Shown: positions 10,868-23,120, counted from the stretch's first letter. The stretch: DNA of 64,000 nucleotides from Mikania micrantha (GCA_009363875.1 CM018694.1:28405415-28469414); one strand, 5' to 3'. Translations and numbers: made by a program. Notes: generated by a model not told the origin, from the letters alone.

Positions 10868-10918
10868 CTTCCGCCCGACGGGGACTCCGATCCAACCCTG
10901 CCGGCTCGGGGTGTGTCA

Positions 10919-12378
10919 CTTGCGGTTACATACAATGTTGGCTCCATATTTAGGAAACCAATCCATCCCAATCACAATATCAAACTCTCCCAAGATCATT
11001 GGAATCAAATCAACCTTATAATCCTGACCATCTATGGTGAGTTTACATCTATGATAGATGTCATACACTAAAAAACTCTTAGAGTCAGCTATTTCTACCT
11101 CTAATGGATAAGGTAGTTTAGCTAATACAAACGAATGATGGTTCACAAACTTCACAGATATAAAAGAGCGACTAGATCCAGAATCAAACAATACATAACC
11201 AGGTAAGGAATTTAAATGAAAAGTACCTGTCACCACGTCTGAAGTGACTTTGGCCTCTTCTGCTGTAATCTTGAAGGCTCTACCCGTTGCTGTGGGTATG
11301 TCAACCTTCTTGCCACTACCCTGAGCCTTAAAAGACCCACCACTAGTACCTTCTTGACCTGCCACTTTCAATTATGGGAACTTGCTTCGTCGGTGTCCCG
11401 GTTTGTAACAGTTGTAGCACATATTGAGGGCACTGGTACATTGAGAGGCAAGATGCCCCGACTTGCCACATTTATAACACACTACTGATTTAAAATAACA
11501 TTCCCCAACATGTTTCTTTCCACAAGTTAAACAATGTCTAGCTTCTTTCAAAGAACTAGACTTTTTGATTGGACTAACAAATTTCCCCTTTTTAGAGGAT
11601 ACCACATCCCTTTCCACCTTTCGTTTTTCTCCACGGTCCTCTTGTCTCTTTAACTCCAACTCCCGCTCACGAGCACAATCAATCAATTCAGACAATGTTT
11701 CAAACTTGGATGGTATGAGCAACTCCCTGTACTTAGCATTCAACATGCTATGATACCTGTTAATCCACATTCGTTCAATTCTAAGAAGATCAGGACAAAA
11801 TTTGGCTTTATCAAAGAACACTGAAGTAATACTGTCTATATCTTCCTCCTTGTGCCTCATATTTAGGAACTCCTCCGTAATTCTATCAATAGCAGCTTGA
11901 GGACAAAATTATTTAAGGAACAACTCCTTAAATGTTCCCCAAGTCAAATCCTTGATACCATCCCGATCCTTCTCCTTTCGAAGAAGTTCCCACCAATATT
12001 TTGCTCGGGCCTTTAATTGGTTCCCAGCAAACATCACCTCATCAGATGGATCACAATGACATGTTTCAAAAGTACTTTCCATGTCAGAAATCCACCTTTG
12101 ACTCAACAGTGAATCCACCTCAACTTTAAATTCAGCTGGCTTACAAGCCACAAACTCTTTATAAGTAACCTTTTTAGAAAGTTTTCCCCCACCTATTTCA
12201 TCTTTAAGAGTTGCAAATTCTTCACGTATAAAATTTTCAATGAAGCTTGTATTCCATCTAGATGAGTTAGTAAGGTAGCTTCAAATGCTTTAGCTACCTC
12301 CTCCCTCACCATCACTTGCAATTCGGTGAGATGTTCTTCTTCATGATCAAACCCCTCTGGGTTATGTTCATCAGCCAT
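10919..12378 (-). pseudogene. Gag-protease of gypsy element C, broken
   Basis: Starts at an ATG near 12378 (MADEHNPEG) and runs through several frames with stops and shifts. The N-terminal segment has an acidic helix. The gag core (KARAKYWWELL, TWGTFKELF) is at 12151-11909. Two CCHC knuckles (CYKCGKSGHLASQC, then a degenerate CYNCYKPGHRRSKF) lie in 11860-11372. An aspartic protease with LFDSGSSRSFIS lies in 11371-10919, ending at GMDWFPKYG just as family-B LTR sequence begins. RT, RNase H and integrase are absent. The order Gag, knuckles, protease is that of Ty3/gypsy; the iMet primer site agrees. Confidence 0.85.
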
Positions 12379-12913
12379 TTTATGACTGAAAAAGTTTAAA
12401 CACATCATTAGTTTTTACATATCTACAAACATATGTGCAAACTACATACTCATCCCCAAAGGATTTATGCACTACATGTAAATGTGTCTTTATTGAATTT
12501 TCACACTTTTGTGAATTACTCAATTATTTAACTACAATGACGCAATTGTGATTTTAAATAATCACATACACCCAGTTCTAAAACCTTACCAAATCTTCCA
12601 TATACTAATATGAAATAATGTTCCTAAATATACGTTCATATAGTGTATATGTTACTAAGCTGGCCAGGCATATCAAGATATGCACCATATATCCGTGTCC
12701 TTACGTTCACTGTTTCACACAAGTTAGGAATATTGGTTTGTAACATAACAAATCCCCATATCACATAACATTATACAAAAATTAACAGATACATAATACC
12801 TGGTGAGTTGGGCTTTGTGATCAGATTTCGGATCGAACGGCTCTTCCCATCTATCAAGAGCTCAATGGATTGAGTTTAAGTGTTCATGACGCACTCAAAT
12901 CCCTCAAACCGTT
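12379..12913 (-). other. Leader of element C between PBS and gag
   Basis: AT-rich, no convincing ORF. It contains plus-strand GGTGAGTT at 12802-12809, so the minus strand reads AACTCACCAGGTA, the complement of the donor-like block inside the C LTR at 13837-13848. This parallels the donor and acceptor pairs inside the other gypsy LTRs but is displaced past the primer site. Confidence 0.55.
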
Positions 12914-12926
12914 GGCTCTGATACCA
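12914..12926 (-). other. iMet tRNA primer binding site of element C
   Basis: The minus strand reads TGGTATCAGAGCC, complementary to the 3' end of the initiator-Met tRNA, three bases inside the LTR end at 12930. It sets C on the minus strand. Confidence 0.9.
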
Positions 12927-13519
12927 ACCTGTGACACCCATGTCACTTTATGTCCCTTCGAACATATTACACCAATATTTAAGAAACTACATTTAGGTCC
13001 CAATAAAATTTTTGTGTTTTACACATCTATAAACATACTATTTGCTAACACATGTTAAAACAAAGTTTAAGTATGTTTACATACCCCACAAAACATTTAT
13101 TACACAAAAGTTTCACACAAGTTTGGTTATTAATTTTAAAACCATCATACGAGCCTCCATGTTCGATTCCGATCACCATCACCGCTCACTCGACTCTTTG
13201 GTACATGTAACCACCACATTTAAATTCACCATTAGTTCGTTAGAACTAAGTAAGATTACCCCGCTATTTCCTCAAGTGTATTCCATAACACCATTTGGAT
13301 ACACTAATGATGTCCCAAATATAATTTGGTAACATTATTCAATCAAATACAAAACGATTTACTAACGGGTCGCTTTCACCCAACATCCCGTAAATCTCCC
13401 ATTCATGCACAATCATTATAATTTAACACAACACATGCATAAGTGCACACCAAACTTCAATTATGCATCATATTACCCAAATGTCAAACTTAAACAATTT
13501 GACTCTTGAAATTAGATGT

Positions 13520-13745
13520 CTACACTCTTGTAGATCATCTTTTGTTCACACACCTTGTGAATCTATTACATTGGATTTTCAAGTCTTATGTTCACACACC
13601 TTGTGAATCAAAACATGCACATAGCCAATTTAATGTATACACTTTTGTATATCATAACCTCTAAATTATGATGGTTTTTTACACTCTTGTAAATCAACTC
13701 AATCATTATCTCTAGTTGAATGTTCACACACCTTGTAAATCATTC
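13520..13745. repeat. Short near-palindromic motif cluster in LTR C
   Basis: TTCACACACCTTGTGAA occurs at 13545-13561 and 13591-13607, with a one-base variant at 13723-13739. Its arms TTCACA and TGTGAA can pair around a 5-nt loop. Related ACACTCTTGTAGATCA-like units lie between them. Spacing is irregular, so this is a motif cluster rather than a simple tandem repeat. Confidence 0.65.
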
Positions 13746-14837
13746 AACTACAACAACCACACTAACCATAACCATTTATATTGAATTCAATCAAAACAAC
13801 AAATCACATATATGCTTAATGTACAAATACTTGTAGTGTGAACTCACCCAATCCTACAACTACAAGTTCAATCAAATGGTTAACTTAACCTGATTTGGAG
13901 AGCTATCAACAATCTCCAATTCTTTTCCAGGCCTTCTAGAACCAGATTCACCTCCTTTCCTATTATATATCGACATATAACAAGATTTAATAACATGAAG
14001 ACACAACTTATGTTATTTATGTAATCTAATTCATTTGACATGTTTTACTTTTCATACTTAATTCAAAACCTCATTATGGCTTTTTATCAAACAACTCATG
14101 TGCATAAACTAATCTGCCCATGTTCTTAGTCATATTCAAGTTATCACAATTCCATACTTTGTGATTTGTCTCTTGACTTCCACCACCAACACCTAGTTGC
14201 AAATTACACATATACAACTAGTTTCAATACATCCAACACTCATACATACTGATTCGTACTCATTTGAATCTTATACATTACTATGTGGCATTTCGAAGTC
14301 AAGTCATCACTTATAATTAGCATATTTATGCCAAAATCGTTAACTTTCAAATCCCAAACATTTAATCAAGCATTTGAATCGAATCATCGTTCCATAAAAT
14401 GATCCAAAGTCATTATAATCATGATTTAGTCATCCCACTAGTTATCAATCACGATGATATGGATTTCATACTAATAACATTATAACGGTTTGCAACATAG
14501 ACTTTACCGTTAAAGTATCATATCCTTCGTTTCTAATTATTCCTAGTCATCATCTAGGCAATAATCAACCACAATAATCATTATCTCATGTTCAAAACTA
14601 TATTTAATCCATATACTATCAAACCAGTAGGTGAGATCGAATCGTTACCCTTTTGAACGAATTTCTGGTTGAAATACGACGATCCGGACTTGTAGAAACG
14701 ATCGCTGGCTCAACCCGAACGTTTGGATGGCTTCAAAACACTGATTTGGGGTTGTATTGTCGCTCCATATTGTCTTTGAATGTTGAATGTTCGAGAAATT
14801 AAAAAAAATAATTTCTCCATGCAATTCTGATAAGGGA

Positions 14838-14985
14838 TCTGCCAAACCGCCATACGCGTCGTGCATCGCCTAGCGGGGCCCTTTGGCTCCAGGCGTACCG
14901 CGCGGGGTCTCAAGCCTCAGATATTTTTTTACATATGCGTGCATCGCCTAGCATGGCCAACTGGGTCCAGGCGTAGCGTGCGGGT
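14838..14985. repeat. GC motif cluster near the start of LTR C
   Basis: Contains TGCATCGCCTAGC twice (about 14862 and 14939) and GGCGTACCGCGCGGGG and GGCGTAGCGTGCGGG-type units, giving two diverged copies of one module about 75 bp apart. The TAC-centred CG-rich units resemble those of A, G and I but no longer form perfect hairpins. Confidence 0.5.
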
Positions 14986-15144
14986 ATCCAGAATTCAATA
15001 TTTTTGTATTTTTCTTCGTTTTACGATTCCGGAGAATCTGGAACTCCGTTTCACACATGATTTTTACCCGTAGTTACAATTTTTTCCTTTTCCGAGTATT
15101 ATGAATACAAACATACACATGATTATTAAAAACGGGTCGTTACA

Positions 15145-16890
15145 ATAATAAACCAACACACTCTTCTTACAGCTAAGAGAAGTGGAATTGTTTGTGTTGT
15201 TGACATGACAACGGACTCTCAATCCTCAATTCCCACATGTCTCATAGCCAAAGCTTCATCTTCTGAAGCTGCCCTTTGGCACAGAAGATTCATTCACCTA
15301 AATCACCAATCTCTTCATAAGCTTTCTACCCTTTCACATGTAAGAGGATTACCATCAAAAGAATTTAATTTTGATGGACAATGTGAATCTTGCTTGAAAG
15401 GAAAGCAACATAAATCATCACATAAGTCTATTGAGGAATCTAAAACAACTGACTGTCTCAAATGCTTCATATGGATCTTTTTGGTCCTATGAAGGTAGCC
15501 AGCTTAGGTAAAAAGGGATACTGTTGAGTTGTTGTAGATGACTACTTAACATTTTAATGGACCTTCTTTCTATACAGCAAAGATGAGACTTCTGATAAAA
15601 TTAAGGCCATTATCACTCAAATTGAAAGATAATTTGGTCTTCCTGTCAAGATAAAAAGAAGTGGTAATGGCACTGAATTTAAGAATCATGTTCTTGATGA
15701 AGTCTGCACTTCTAAAGGAATCTATAGACCATATAGTGTTCCTAGAACTCCTGTTTAAAATGGAGTTGCTGAAAGGAAAAATAGGACACTTATTGAGGCT
15801 GCAAGAACAATGCTTGGAGACTCAGGATTACCTTTGTCTTTCTAGGGTGAGGTAGTAAATACTGCTTGTTATGTCTTATACAGAGTTCTTATTGTGAAAA
15901 GACATAACAAAACTGCCTATGAAGTCCTCCATAAAATAAAGCCCCTCATATCCTTTTTCAAAGTGTTTGGATGTCCATGTTTCATCCTAAACACAAAGGA
16001 CTCCCTGTCCAAATTTGCTACAAAAGTGTACTTTGGATACTTTGTGGGATACTCTCAAACCTCTAAAGCCTACTGAGCCTTCAATCTTAGAACTAAGATT
16101 GTTGAAGAATCTATTGATGTCAAATTCAATGAATCTGCATCTACTTCTTCCTTTCCTTCAACTTCAAATGACTTGTTTGATCTTGAAAACTTCTCATAAA
16201 CTCTTCCTGTTCCATCTATGTCTCCTTTTTCAGAATCGTGCCAAACATCTGAAGATCTATCATCACTCAAGGAATGTTAAGTATGCAGTTTTTCTCTTCT
16301 ATTCCCTCCTTTTCAATCAATTCTCAAGACCACAATGAACATGTGTCCACCTCCTCATCTCCAATCATTGAAAATGCTCCAATAAATACTTCTGAACAAG
16401 GTCCTGTCCACAGATGTGAAAACTCACCCGGCCATGCTGAAAATTCTTCTCTTTTGATGTTGCTTCTGTTAATAATTGTTCGGACATCATTCCTTTTAAT
16501 AGGAATCGTCCTCTAGAATAGATTCTAGGCGATTTGAATAAAGGTGTGCAAACCAAAAGCCAAATCTCAAACTTTTGTCTTCATGCTGCCTTCCAATCCC
16601 AAATTGAGCCCTCAAAGTATCAGGAGACTCTTAAGGATAATAATTGGGTGGAAGCTATACAGGATGATCTGCTTCAGTTTAAAAGACAAAATGTTTAGAC
16701 CCTCTGTGCTTTACCCAAAGGAAAGTACCCAATTGGAACAAGATGGGTATTTAGAAATAAAACTGATAATAGGGGCAATGTAGTCAAAAATAAAGCCAGA
16801 TTGGTAGTTCAAGGTTATTGCCAAGAGGAAGGCATTAATTATGATGAAGCTTTTGCCCTTGTATCGGTTGACTTCATCAGTCTAGGGGGA
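15145..16890 (+). pseudogene. Copia element K pol, decayed
   Basis: Ty1/copia pol fragment with many stops. A GAG-pre-integrase zinc domain (LWHRRFIHLNHQSLHKL, then CESCLKGKQH) is at 15205-15490. An integrase core follows (DDYLTF, GNGTEFKNH, NGVAERKNRTLIEAARTML) to about 16080, then a Ser-rich linker, then the start of RT (NKARLVVQGYCQEEGINYDEAF) to about 16870. Gag and protease are missing on the left, where element C inserted. On the right the RT stops abruptly at the polypurine tract GGGGGAG, so most of RT and all of RNase H are deleted. Confidence 0.85.
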
Positions 16891-16893
16891 GTT

Positions 16894-17209
16894 TGTAGAG
16901 CCCGACAAATGATGAAGACTGACAAAGTCAACCAGAGAAGAGTTGAAGACCTGATTTTGTTTATTTTCGTGTACATTGTATTTCATGTACAATAGTATTT
17001 CGAGTACTCGACCATTTTCGTGTATTGAGGTTTGAGTACTCCTAGAGTATAAATAGACGTATTTTGTACTGTTCTAGGGTTGGATTCCCGAGGCGTGCTC
17101 TCTAGACGTATTGAGGCACGGCTTCGTGAACTTCACTGAATATACTAAAGTTTTGATCTTTCTTCTTGTTCTTGTGATTCTATTCTGGATTTCGCACGTT
17201 ATAGAGTCA
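16894..17209 (+). mobile_element. Probable 3' LTR of copia K
   Basis: Begins TGTAGAGCCCGAC right after a polypurine tract (16883-16891), as a copia 3' LTR should. A TATA box, TATAAATAG, is at 17048-17056. The right end is set tentatively at a CA near 17209; the 5' LTR is not in the window, so the end cannot be checked. TTGAC cores in reverse orientation occur near its start. Confidence 0.6.
17048..17056 (+). promoter_or_regulatory. TATA box of copia K LTR
   Basis: TATAAATAG about 155 bp into the LTR, a normal place for a copia promoter. Confidence 0.6.
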
Positions 17210-17666
17210 TTTGATGCAGAATGGAGACTTAAAGCTTGGTTCTTGACATATTAGGGACCTACAATTGGGTTCATGATAACCTTCTCAATTATATGGACTA
17301 GACCTTGGTTATAATTGAAATGGTTTATGGTTAGGTTAGGCCAAACTCAAGTTGTAAAAAGGTCAACTAATAACATCTATAGTCAGGTGAGGGTTTGAAC
17401 CACTCCTATCCGACCATCCATGCTTTAAGGATCGATTAACACTTAATTTATGGATGGTTTTGGCTCATTTATGTTTTAGAACACTTGCATAAGATTTAGG
17501 GACTAATATCGATGATTGGAGGGGCTGGAAGGTGGTACTTTTAGTATCGACACAAAGCTCTTCACTCAAAGTTGAAGACCATCGATACTATAGTCTCGAC
17601 CATCTCTCTTCTCATCGATACTAGGCCATCAATTTTAATAGTATGGACGCCCCCTTGCACCTGTAC
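17210..17666 (-). mobile_element. Repeat M, left part (LTR-like)
   Basis: Non-coding sequence that continues at 20279-20850 once the solo LTR is removed; both halves carry the same CATCGATACTA / TAGTATCGATG motif in both orientations (17500-17640 and 20286-20425). A TATA-like element and CT-rich leader in the right half suggest a minus-strand LTR. No terminal CA or primer site was identified, so the class is inferred. Confidence 0.45.
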
Positions 17667-20273
17667 TGTAACATCAGTGCCGGAAACGCAACCGGAACAA
17701 TGATCTACACAGTAACATGAACATTAAATCATGTACAAATTTCAGTTGTTATTCATATATCATTATCGTTTCATGTTTATCATAGAACAGTTTGAAAATC
17801 ATTACGGAAACGAAACTTAGAACTATGGTTCAACAGTCAGATAATTGTCTGACGACACAGAACCATCATGTGATTGTTAGTTAGGATTCTATTATGTATA
17901 AACGTACGTGAGGATTTACAGAACAAAACTGCCACTGATGTCGTTATGTGAATGCTAAATCGACAGACTTTTCGTATAGGTGACGATCTGTACGAATATA
18001 TCTGAAAGTTTAACGTTCTGAATGACGTCCAATAATTAGAAAACCATATTGAAAAGTGTAGTTATTGTCATATTCGTGCGGGTGACGATTCGATTTAAAC
18101 AGTAAATTAAATATTTTCAGGAAAATTTTAAAATAAACGGAAGATATTTAGTTAATTTACTAGGAATTACCATCAAAATTAAATTTACAAACTTTACTTT
18201 TAAAACCGTGAAGTTTCGTACGAAATCGAAACGAAATCGACACTTCTACACGAAAACGAGCGAAACCGAATGAGACCGAACACGCGGGTGTGTGGAAAAC
18301 ATTTAATGAGGCATTTAATTCCTTATCTTCCCCACAACTACCGACTCTCTCTCATCTTTCCCGTCACTCTCTCTACTTTCTCTCTCTAGAAGCCACCACT
18401 CTAAATTCTTCATTTCCCAAAGAAATCGAGCCTTCTTGGTGTCAAAACGACCACTACCACCTGTAGATCACGAAAGTACAAACGATCTGAGCTTGGAATC
18501 ATTCGATTTTAGGTACTAAAGAAACATTATCTACAAGTAACGAGCGCACATTTTGTTGTGGTTCAATTCTTAGCAACACAGGTGAGTTCATTGCCCCTTT
18601 TCTAAACATTTTGTTTTACAAACGTGGGGCTGAGAAGCATGCGTAAATTATTTTCTTTGGATTATATTTACCTAAATGCTTTTACTTAATATATGTTTTA
18701 TATGTACAATGGTTATCCTAGATTCTATCTAGGTAAACTAATTGCAGGATTTCAGAATGAGTTATCTATTCATCATGAGTAGTTAACTAGTTCAAAAAAA
18801 AACAAAGAACTATTTTTCAAAATCTATTTTCAAAGAACTAAAGATATAAAACAAAGAATTATTTTCGGTGGTGAGTGGTCAAAGAACTAACGATCTATTT
18901 CAAAGAACTATGTACAAAGAACTATTTTCCAAGGGTCTGACTGGGAAATATCAAGAATAGCATGTGCCAATATTAGGTTTGAAAGATGTCATGGCTAGAC
19001 TGATCGAATATGAGACGCATGTTTGATGATATTTACAGTATTCCCTAACCAGTTTTGAGGAACATCTGGGAAATACTCAATGAGAACATGTGCCAAAGAA
19101 CTAAAGAACTATACGAACATCGGCCGATCTAATGAACTATAAAAGCATGTATATCAAAAGATGCCCTAGCTAGACTGATTGATTATAGGTCGCATGTTTG
19201 ATGAGGTTTACAGATATCCTTTACTACTAAGAACCTTGATTGCTAGACTAGTCTACTCGAGTTGACCAAGGCCCAATCGTTAGGTCTTAGATTTTTATTA
19301 AATGTTTGTTTATTTAATAATTTGAGCATTTACATGAGATGTTTCTATAAATGATGTGGTTGATCATAACTGCGTGACGAACTGAAGGATTCAATAGAGA
19401 TTCTATATATGGAAATCACAAGAACTATGAACTAAAGAACTAGCGTGTCAATGGTGCACGCTTAATTATCATTAACAACAATATGTTAAGCAGTCTGGTA
19501 TGTGGTGGAATGGTGGCTGGGCCGGGCGGTAAGTTCGACCCTATATATGTCTTATATATAAGCATACTTTATTGGATAACATAGGTGGTTGTTGATGAGG
19601 TTAAGGGTGTCATTTCGGGCGATCAAGGTAAATAGATTTCATGGAAATCAAACGTTGTGAATCAAAGGTATGGGATGAAATACTTAATTATCATGAGGAA
19701 CAATATATCATGTGGTTTGGTATGTGGTGGGACGGTGGCTGGGCCGGCGGTAAGTTAGACCCTACATATGCCCTATATATAATCATAATGAATTAGATGG
19801 TATAGGTGGTTAATGGCGAGGTTAAGGGTGTCATCTGAACGGTTTATTCAAATTCATTTTAAATAAAACTATATGAACTCACCAACCATGTGTTGTCTTG
19901 ATCTTTTTGCATGACTGCTCAGGTGACGAACAAGTCTGAGTAGAAGTTATTGCTTTTGGACTAGGATACCAGACAAAGGACCTAGTATTTTGGACCTGCA
20001 TACTTTTGAACATCATTTACAGATTATTTTGTATATCTTGTGCAGTTACAAGATAGAAGATTTATGATGTTGATAGTAGATTTACATTGTTAAATTATGA
20101 ACAAAACTGATGTAATTTAACTTTGTAATTCTATTTTCATTTAGCAGTTTCTCATTATATATCATGTGCATGTAAACAATCTGATCATCACAAGTATCAC
20201 TTCCGATATCGCGCCCCGCGGCCTTTCTGCCCGACGGGACACACGATCCGGCCCGCCGGCTCGGGGTGTGACA
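17667..20273 (+). mobile_element. Solo LTR of gypsy family B, copy 2
   Basis: 2607 bp from TGTAACATCAGTGCC to GGGTGTGACA, flanked by TGTAC (17662-17666) and TGCAC (20274-20278), a 5-bp target duplication with one change. Repeat M continues on both sides. There is no internal region, so this is the product of LTR-LTR recombination. It has the donor-like block (18581-18590), the acceptor-like block (19874-19883) and two promoter-like modules (about 19461-19600 and 19673-19830). Many CAAAGAACTA units lie at 18785-18930 and 19095-19440. The GGTTCGGC or CATTCG cluster of other copies is absent. Confidence 0.85.
18582..19922 (+). other. Putative intron in LTR B copy 2
   Basis: Donor-like ACACAG|GTGAGTTCA and acceptor-like TTTTGCATGACTGCTCAG|GTGACG bound 1341 nt. 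TGAACTCACC (19874-19883), the exact complement of the donor block GGTGAGTTCA, sits about 40 nt before the AG, a branch-point distance. The same arrangement recurs in other families of this window. Splicing itself is inferred. Confidence 0.5.
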
Positions 20274-20278
20274 TGCAC

Positions 20279-20850
20279 ACTTGGACTTCATCGAACTTGT
20301 TAGTATCGACGAGGGTTGGTCGATATTGTGGTTCGTTGAACTTATTAGTGTCGATGAAAAAGTTGGTAGCCTCATTCATCCATCGATACTATTGTGCCTA
20401 GCTATTCATACGTCGATACTATCAAGCCCGACCTTTAGTTCCCTTCCTAGCCATCCCTAACTTAGTCCAAGTTCACTCAAGTGTTTCTAAAGTCGAATGG
20501 TCATAAGTTGTCATGTTTTGAAAGTACAAGAATCAGTTTTTGGGTTCAAACCTACTTCGTTTGAGATTTTTTGAGCACACATCCTTGGTACTTCATAAAT
20601 TTAGACAATGAGGGTATTTAGAGAGAAGTTAGAGAGAGAGACAAATTTCTTGTCTTTTAGAGGGAGAGAGAGAGAGCTGGTGTAATAAATGAGGAGTAGA
20701 AAATTCAAGGCTCTTTATAACCCGGGTGATTACATGCATTTAGTCTCAATCGATTTAAGATAACGTGTTATTTTACAAACTAAGCTTTAAAACGTTATTT
20801 CATTTGTGAAATAGTTTTAATTATATAATAGGTCCGTAAGACTTGGTCAC
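20279..20850 (-). mobile_element. Repeat M, right part (LTR-like)
   Basis: Continuation of 17210-17666. It carries further CATCGATACTA-type motifs to about 20425 and a GA-rich tract (20630-20685, CT-rich on the minus strand). A TATA-like TATAAA on the minus strand at 20714-20719 precedes the CT-rich tract in sense order, as in a promoter plus leader. It ends where LTR G starts. Confidence 0.45.
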
Positions 20851-21209
20851 TGTGACACCTCGCATTTTCCAGGTCAGTAATTACGTCTATAAAATAATAA
20901 TTTAATTTTTTTATTACATATGTGGCACTAGAATTTGATTAATTTAGTATGACACATGACACAGTAGTCCAAACATGAACAACCGAATGATAATTCGAGG
21001 AATTATCGGAAAGCGCACACACGTGTCTTGATTAACGAACATAGGCGAATCAAACGAACAATGATAAAATTGAACAAAAAATATGCTCTATGCGAGCTAT
21101 AAACGAACTAAATTATGACTAAAATCAAGAAAACGATGAACGTTAACGGAAAACAATCGAAAAACGATTTGAAAGAAAGAAATTGGGCCAATTGGGCTAG
21201 TTTGGAAGT

Positions 21210-21416
21210 CTTCGCTGTACGCTAAGGGCCCCGGCGAGGACCCTGGCTGTACGCGAAGATAGGCATCACAATTTGAATTCTCTGAATTTCTTCGTGGTAC
21301 CCCACGACCGATCAACTTCCACTCGGCAGTACGCGACATGCTTCGGGAGAGAATCCTGTTATTTTAATACTAGCGGTACACCAAGACTCCTAGGGGCTCT
21401 CTTGGTGGTACGCGAC
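21210..21416. repeat. TAC-centred GC motif cluster in LTR G
   Basis: Six diverged units around GTAC: 21210-21226, 21243-21258, 21290-21307, 21322-21337, 21371-21385 and 21401-21416, for example CTTGGTGGTACGCGAC. They lie just before the TATA box. They resemble the hairpins of element A in having CG-rich arms around a TAC or GTA centre, but most arms no longer match fully. Confidence 0.6.
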
Positions 21417-21437
21417 AACCCCACTTCGCAGAAAAGT

Positions 21438-21444
21438 TATAAAA
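21438..21444 (+). promoter_or_regulatory. TATA box of LTR G
   Basis: TATAAAA about 590 bp into the LTR and 20 bp after the GC motif cluster. A pyrimidine-rich leader (CACTTCTATTCACCCC) follows. Confidence 0.6.
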
Positions 21445-23039
21445 CCAAACACACTTCACTTCTATTCACCCCTTACCATTTTTCTCTCGATTAAACACTA
21501 TTTTTCTGATTCAAAACGCCCTGCAACTCATCTCTCTCAGCCTCAGAAACCATTCTTGAAGATTATTGGGTTCTATTGAAGCCATCTTCAAGTTTGAATC
21601 TAAAGAACAAGGAAGAACCACCATAACAGCTCACCATAACCAGCATAAGTAGATTCCAGGAGTGTTCTTCTGTTGTTCCAGCTCTATTTAGCCATCTAAG
21701 CCCACCTTGAGGTAGTTTCGATGACCTATTCACATCTTAGACACATAAAACTCACATACAATGCTTTAATGGCTACATGCGCTATCATCAAAGGCACGTG
21801 CACAAAATTTTACATTTGCAGATCTGAGTTTATGTGTTTTGATGGTTGAATGAGCTATTGTAAGGATCTATGGAATGTATAGATGTTATTTATGTGTTAT
21901 TAGTGATTATTGCTAATAATTGTAACGTTTTAATAACATGCAATATGAATCCATGGAGTTTTAGTTGATTTTGGACATGGATGAATGACTATTTGTGATA
22001 TTTGAGTTACTTACAATGACATTTTTGATTATTGGGGTCAAAAGATGAGGATTTGGTGAATATTACTATTTTTAGTAACTTTTATTTTATAAGATGATGA
22101 TAGATGATGAAATAAGAACATGCATGTGATTTAAAATGATGATTTGGGGTTATTATTGATATTCCTAACAAGAAATTTGTTTAGATTTGACAATATGACG
22201 ATTATTTGAGATTGTTACTATAAATAGCAACTTTGTTGATGCAAATTGATGCTAAAGGATGATTTGATGAAATATGCATGATTAAATGATGATTTGTAAT
22301 TGATAATTAAGGTATTAACAAATGGATTGATTAAATTTCATGAAATGGGTAATTTTGTCATAGATTTCTATAAATGGAAAATTGTATCTATAGGTCTTAC
22401 CATGCATGTTGTTTTTATGTCATGTTAAGGTTGATTGATGATATTGTTAATTTTAGAAACACTTATGAATGATTTAAATGATTAAAATGAGTTTATTTAC
22501 AAACTTACTAATATTAGTAACTTTAAATTTGGGGTTTTACAAAATAGAACTATTAAGTGTGTTTTAACATGTTAAATGACTTAAAGTGCCTTGTATGTGA
22601 AATATGATGTTTATTGTATGATTTTGGGATTAAAACATGATAAAATAGGAACTTTCCATAAATAGTAACCTTAAAATGAAAAGTATGCTGATGTGATAAC
22701 TTGCTGATGTGATAACTTGTAAGAATGTTCTATGTGATAACATGATCATGTAGGATAAATAATGCATGCTAGAATAATTAAAAGGTGTTTCTATGAAAAC
22801 TTGCCTAAAATAGAAACTTGCCTAAAATGGAAATTTACTATAAATAGTAAGTTGTCCGGCGAACATAACATATGTGTTTACACGTAACACACGACACTTA
22901 AAACACCTTGAACAAACACCTTGAACAAACACTGAAACTAAAGGAATCACCAATGGGTCGTTGAGTCAAAGACGGTAAACATAGTCAAAAACGGTCAGAC
23001 ACGACCAACACAACAACTTAGAGTTGTTTGGACACAAAC

Positions 23040-23120
23040 ATGGTTTAGTGAGACCAACACGAACACCAACATGAACAATAAAACGAACACGAACACGAAT
23101 ATAGCAGTGAACACGAACTC
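23040..23120. repeat. CGAACA-type hexamer repeat in LTR G
   Basis: Imperfect (CGAACA)n and (CCAACA)n repeats. LTR I carries the matching TGTTCG repeats at about 54055-54080 on the opposite strand, so the tract is ancestral to this family. Confidence 0.55.

Larger units (their letters stand above)
647..10918 (+). mobile_element. LTR of gypsy family B, copy 1, split by element A
   Basis: The LTR starts TGTAACATCAGTGCC and ends CGGGGTGTGTCA. It occupies 647-2837 and 10863-10918, about 2.2 kb once element A and one target duplication are removed. Other copies are at 17667-20273, 41311-45559 and in the tandem at 57702-64000. The sense strand follows from 41311-45559, where the same LTR abuts a primer site. 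The flanks do not match each other (AATTC left, CTTGC right), so it is not a clean solo insertion. It lacks the GGTGAGTTCA block but keeps the downstream TGAACTCACC block (about 2486-2495) and a TATA-like TATATATAA at 2388-2396. Confidence 0.8.
12930..15144 (-). mobile_element. 5' LTR of gypsy element C
   Basis: 2215 bp; on the sense strand it starts TGTAACGACCCG (15144) and ends GGTGTCACA (12930), beside the iMet primer site. It holds the conserved GGTGAGTTCACA block (13837-13848, minus), a cluster of TTCACACACCTTGTGAA-type repeats, and a GC motif cluster near its start (14838-14985). The outer flank is copia K, which C interrupted. No protein is encoded. Confidence 0.85.
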
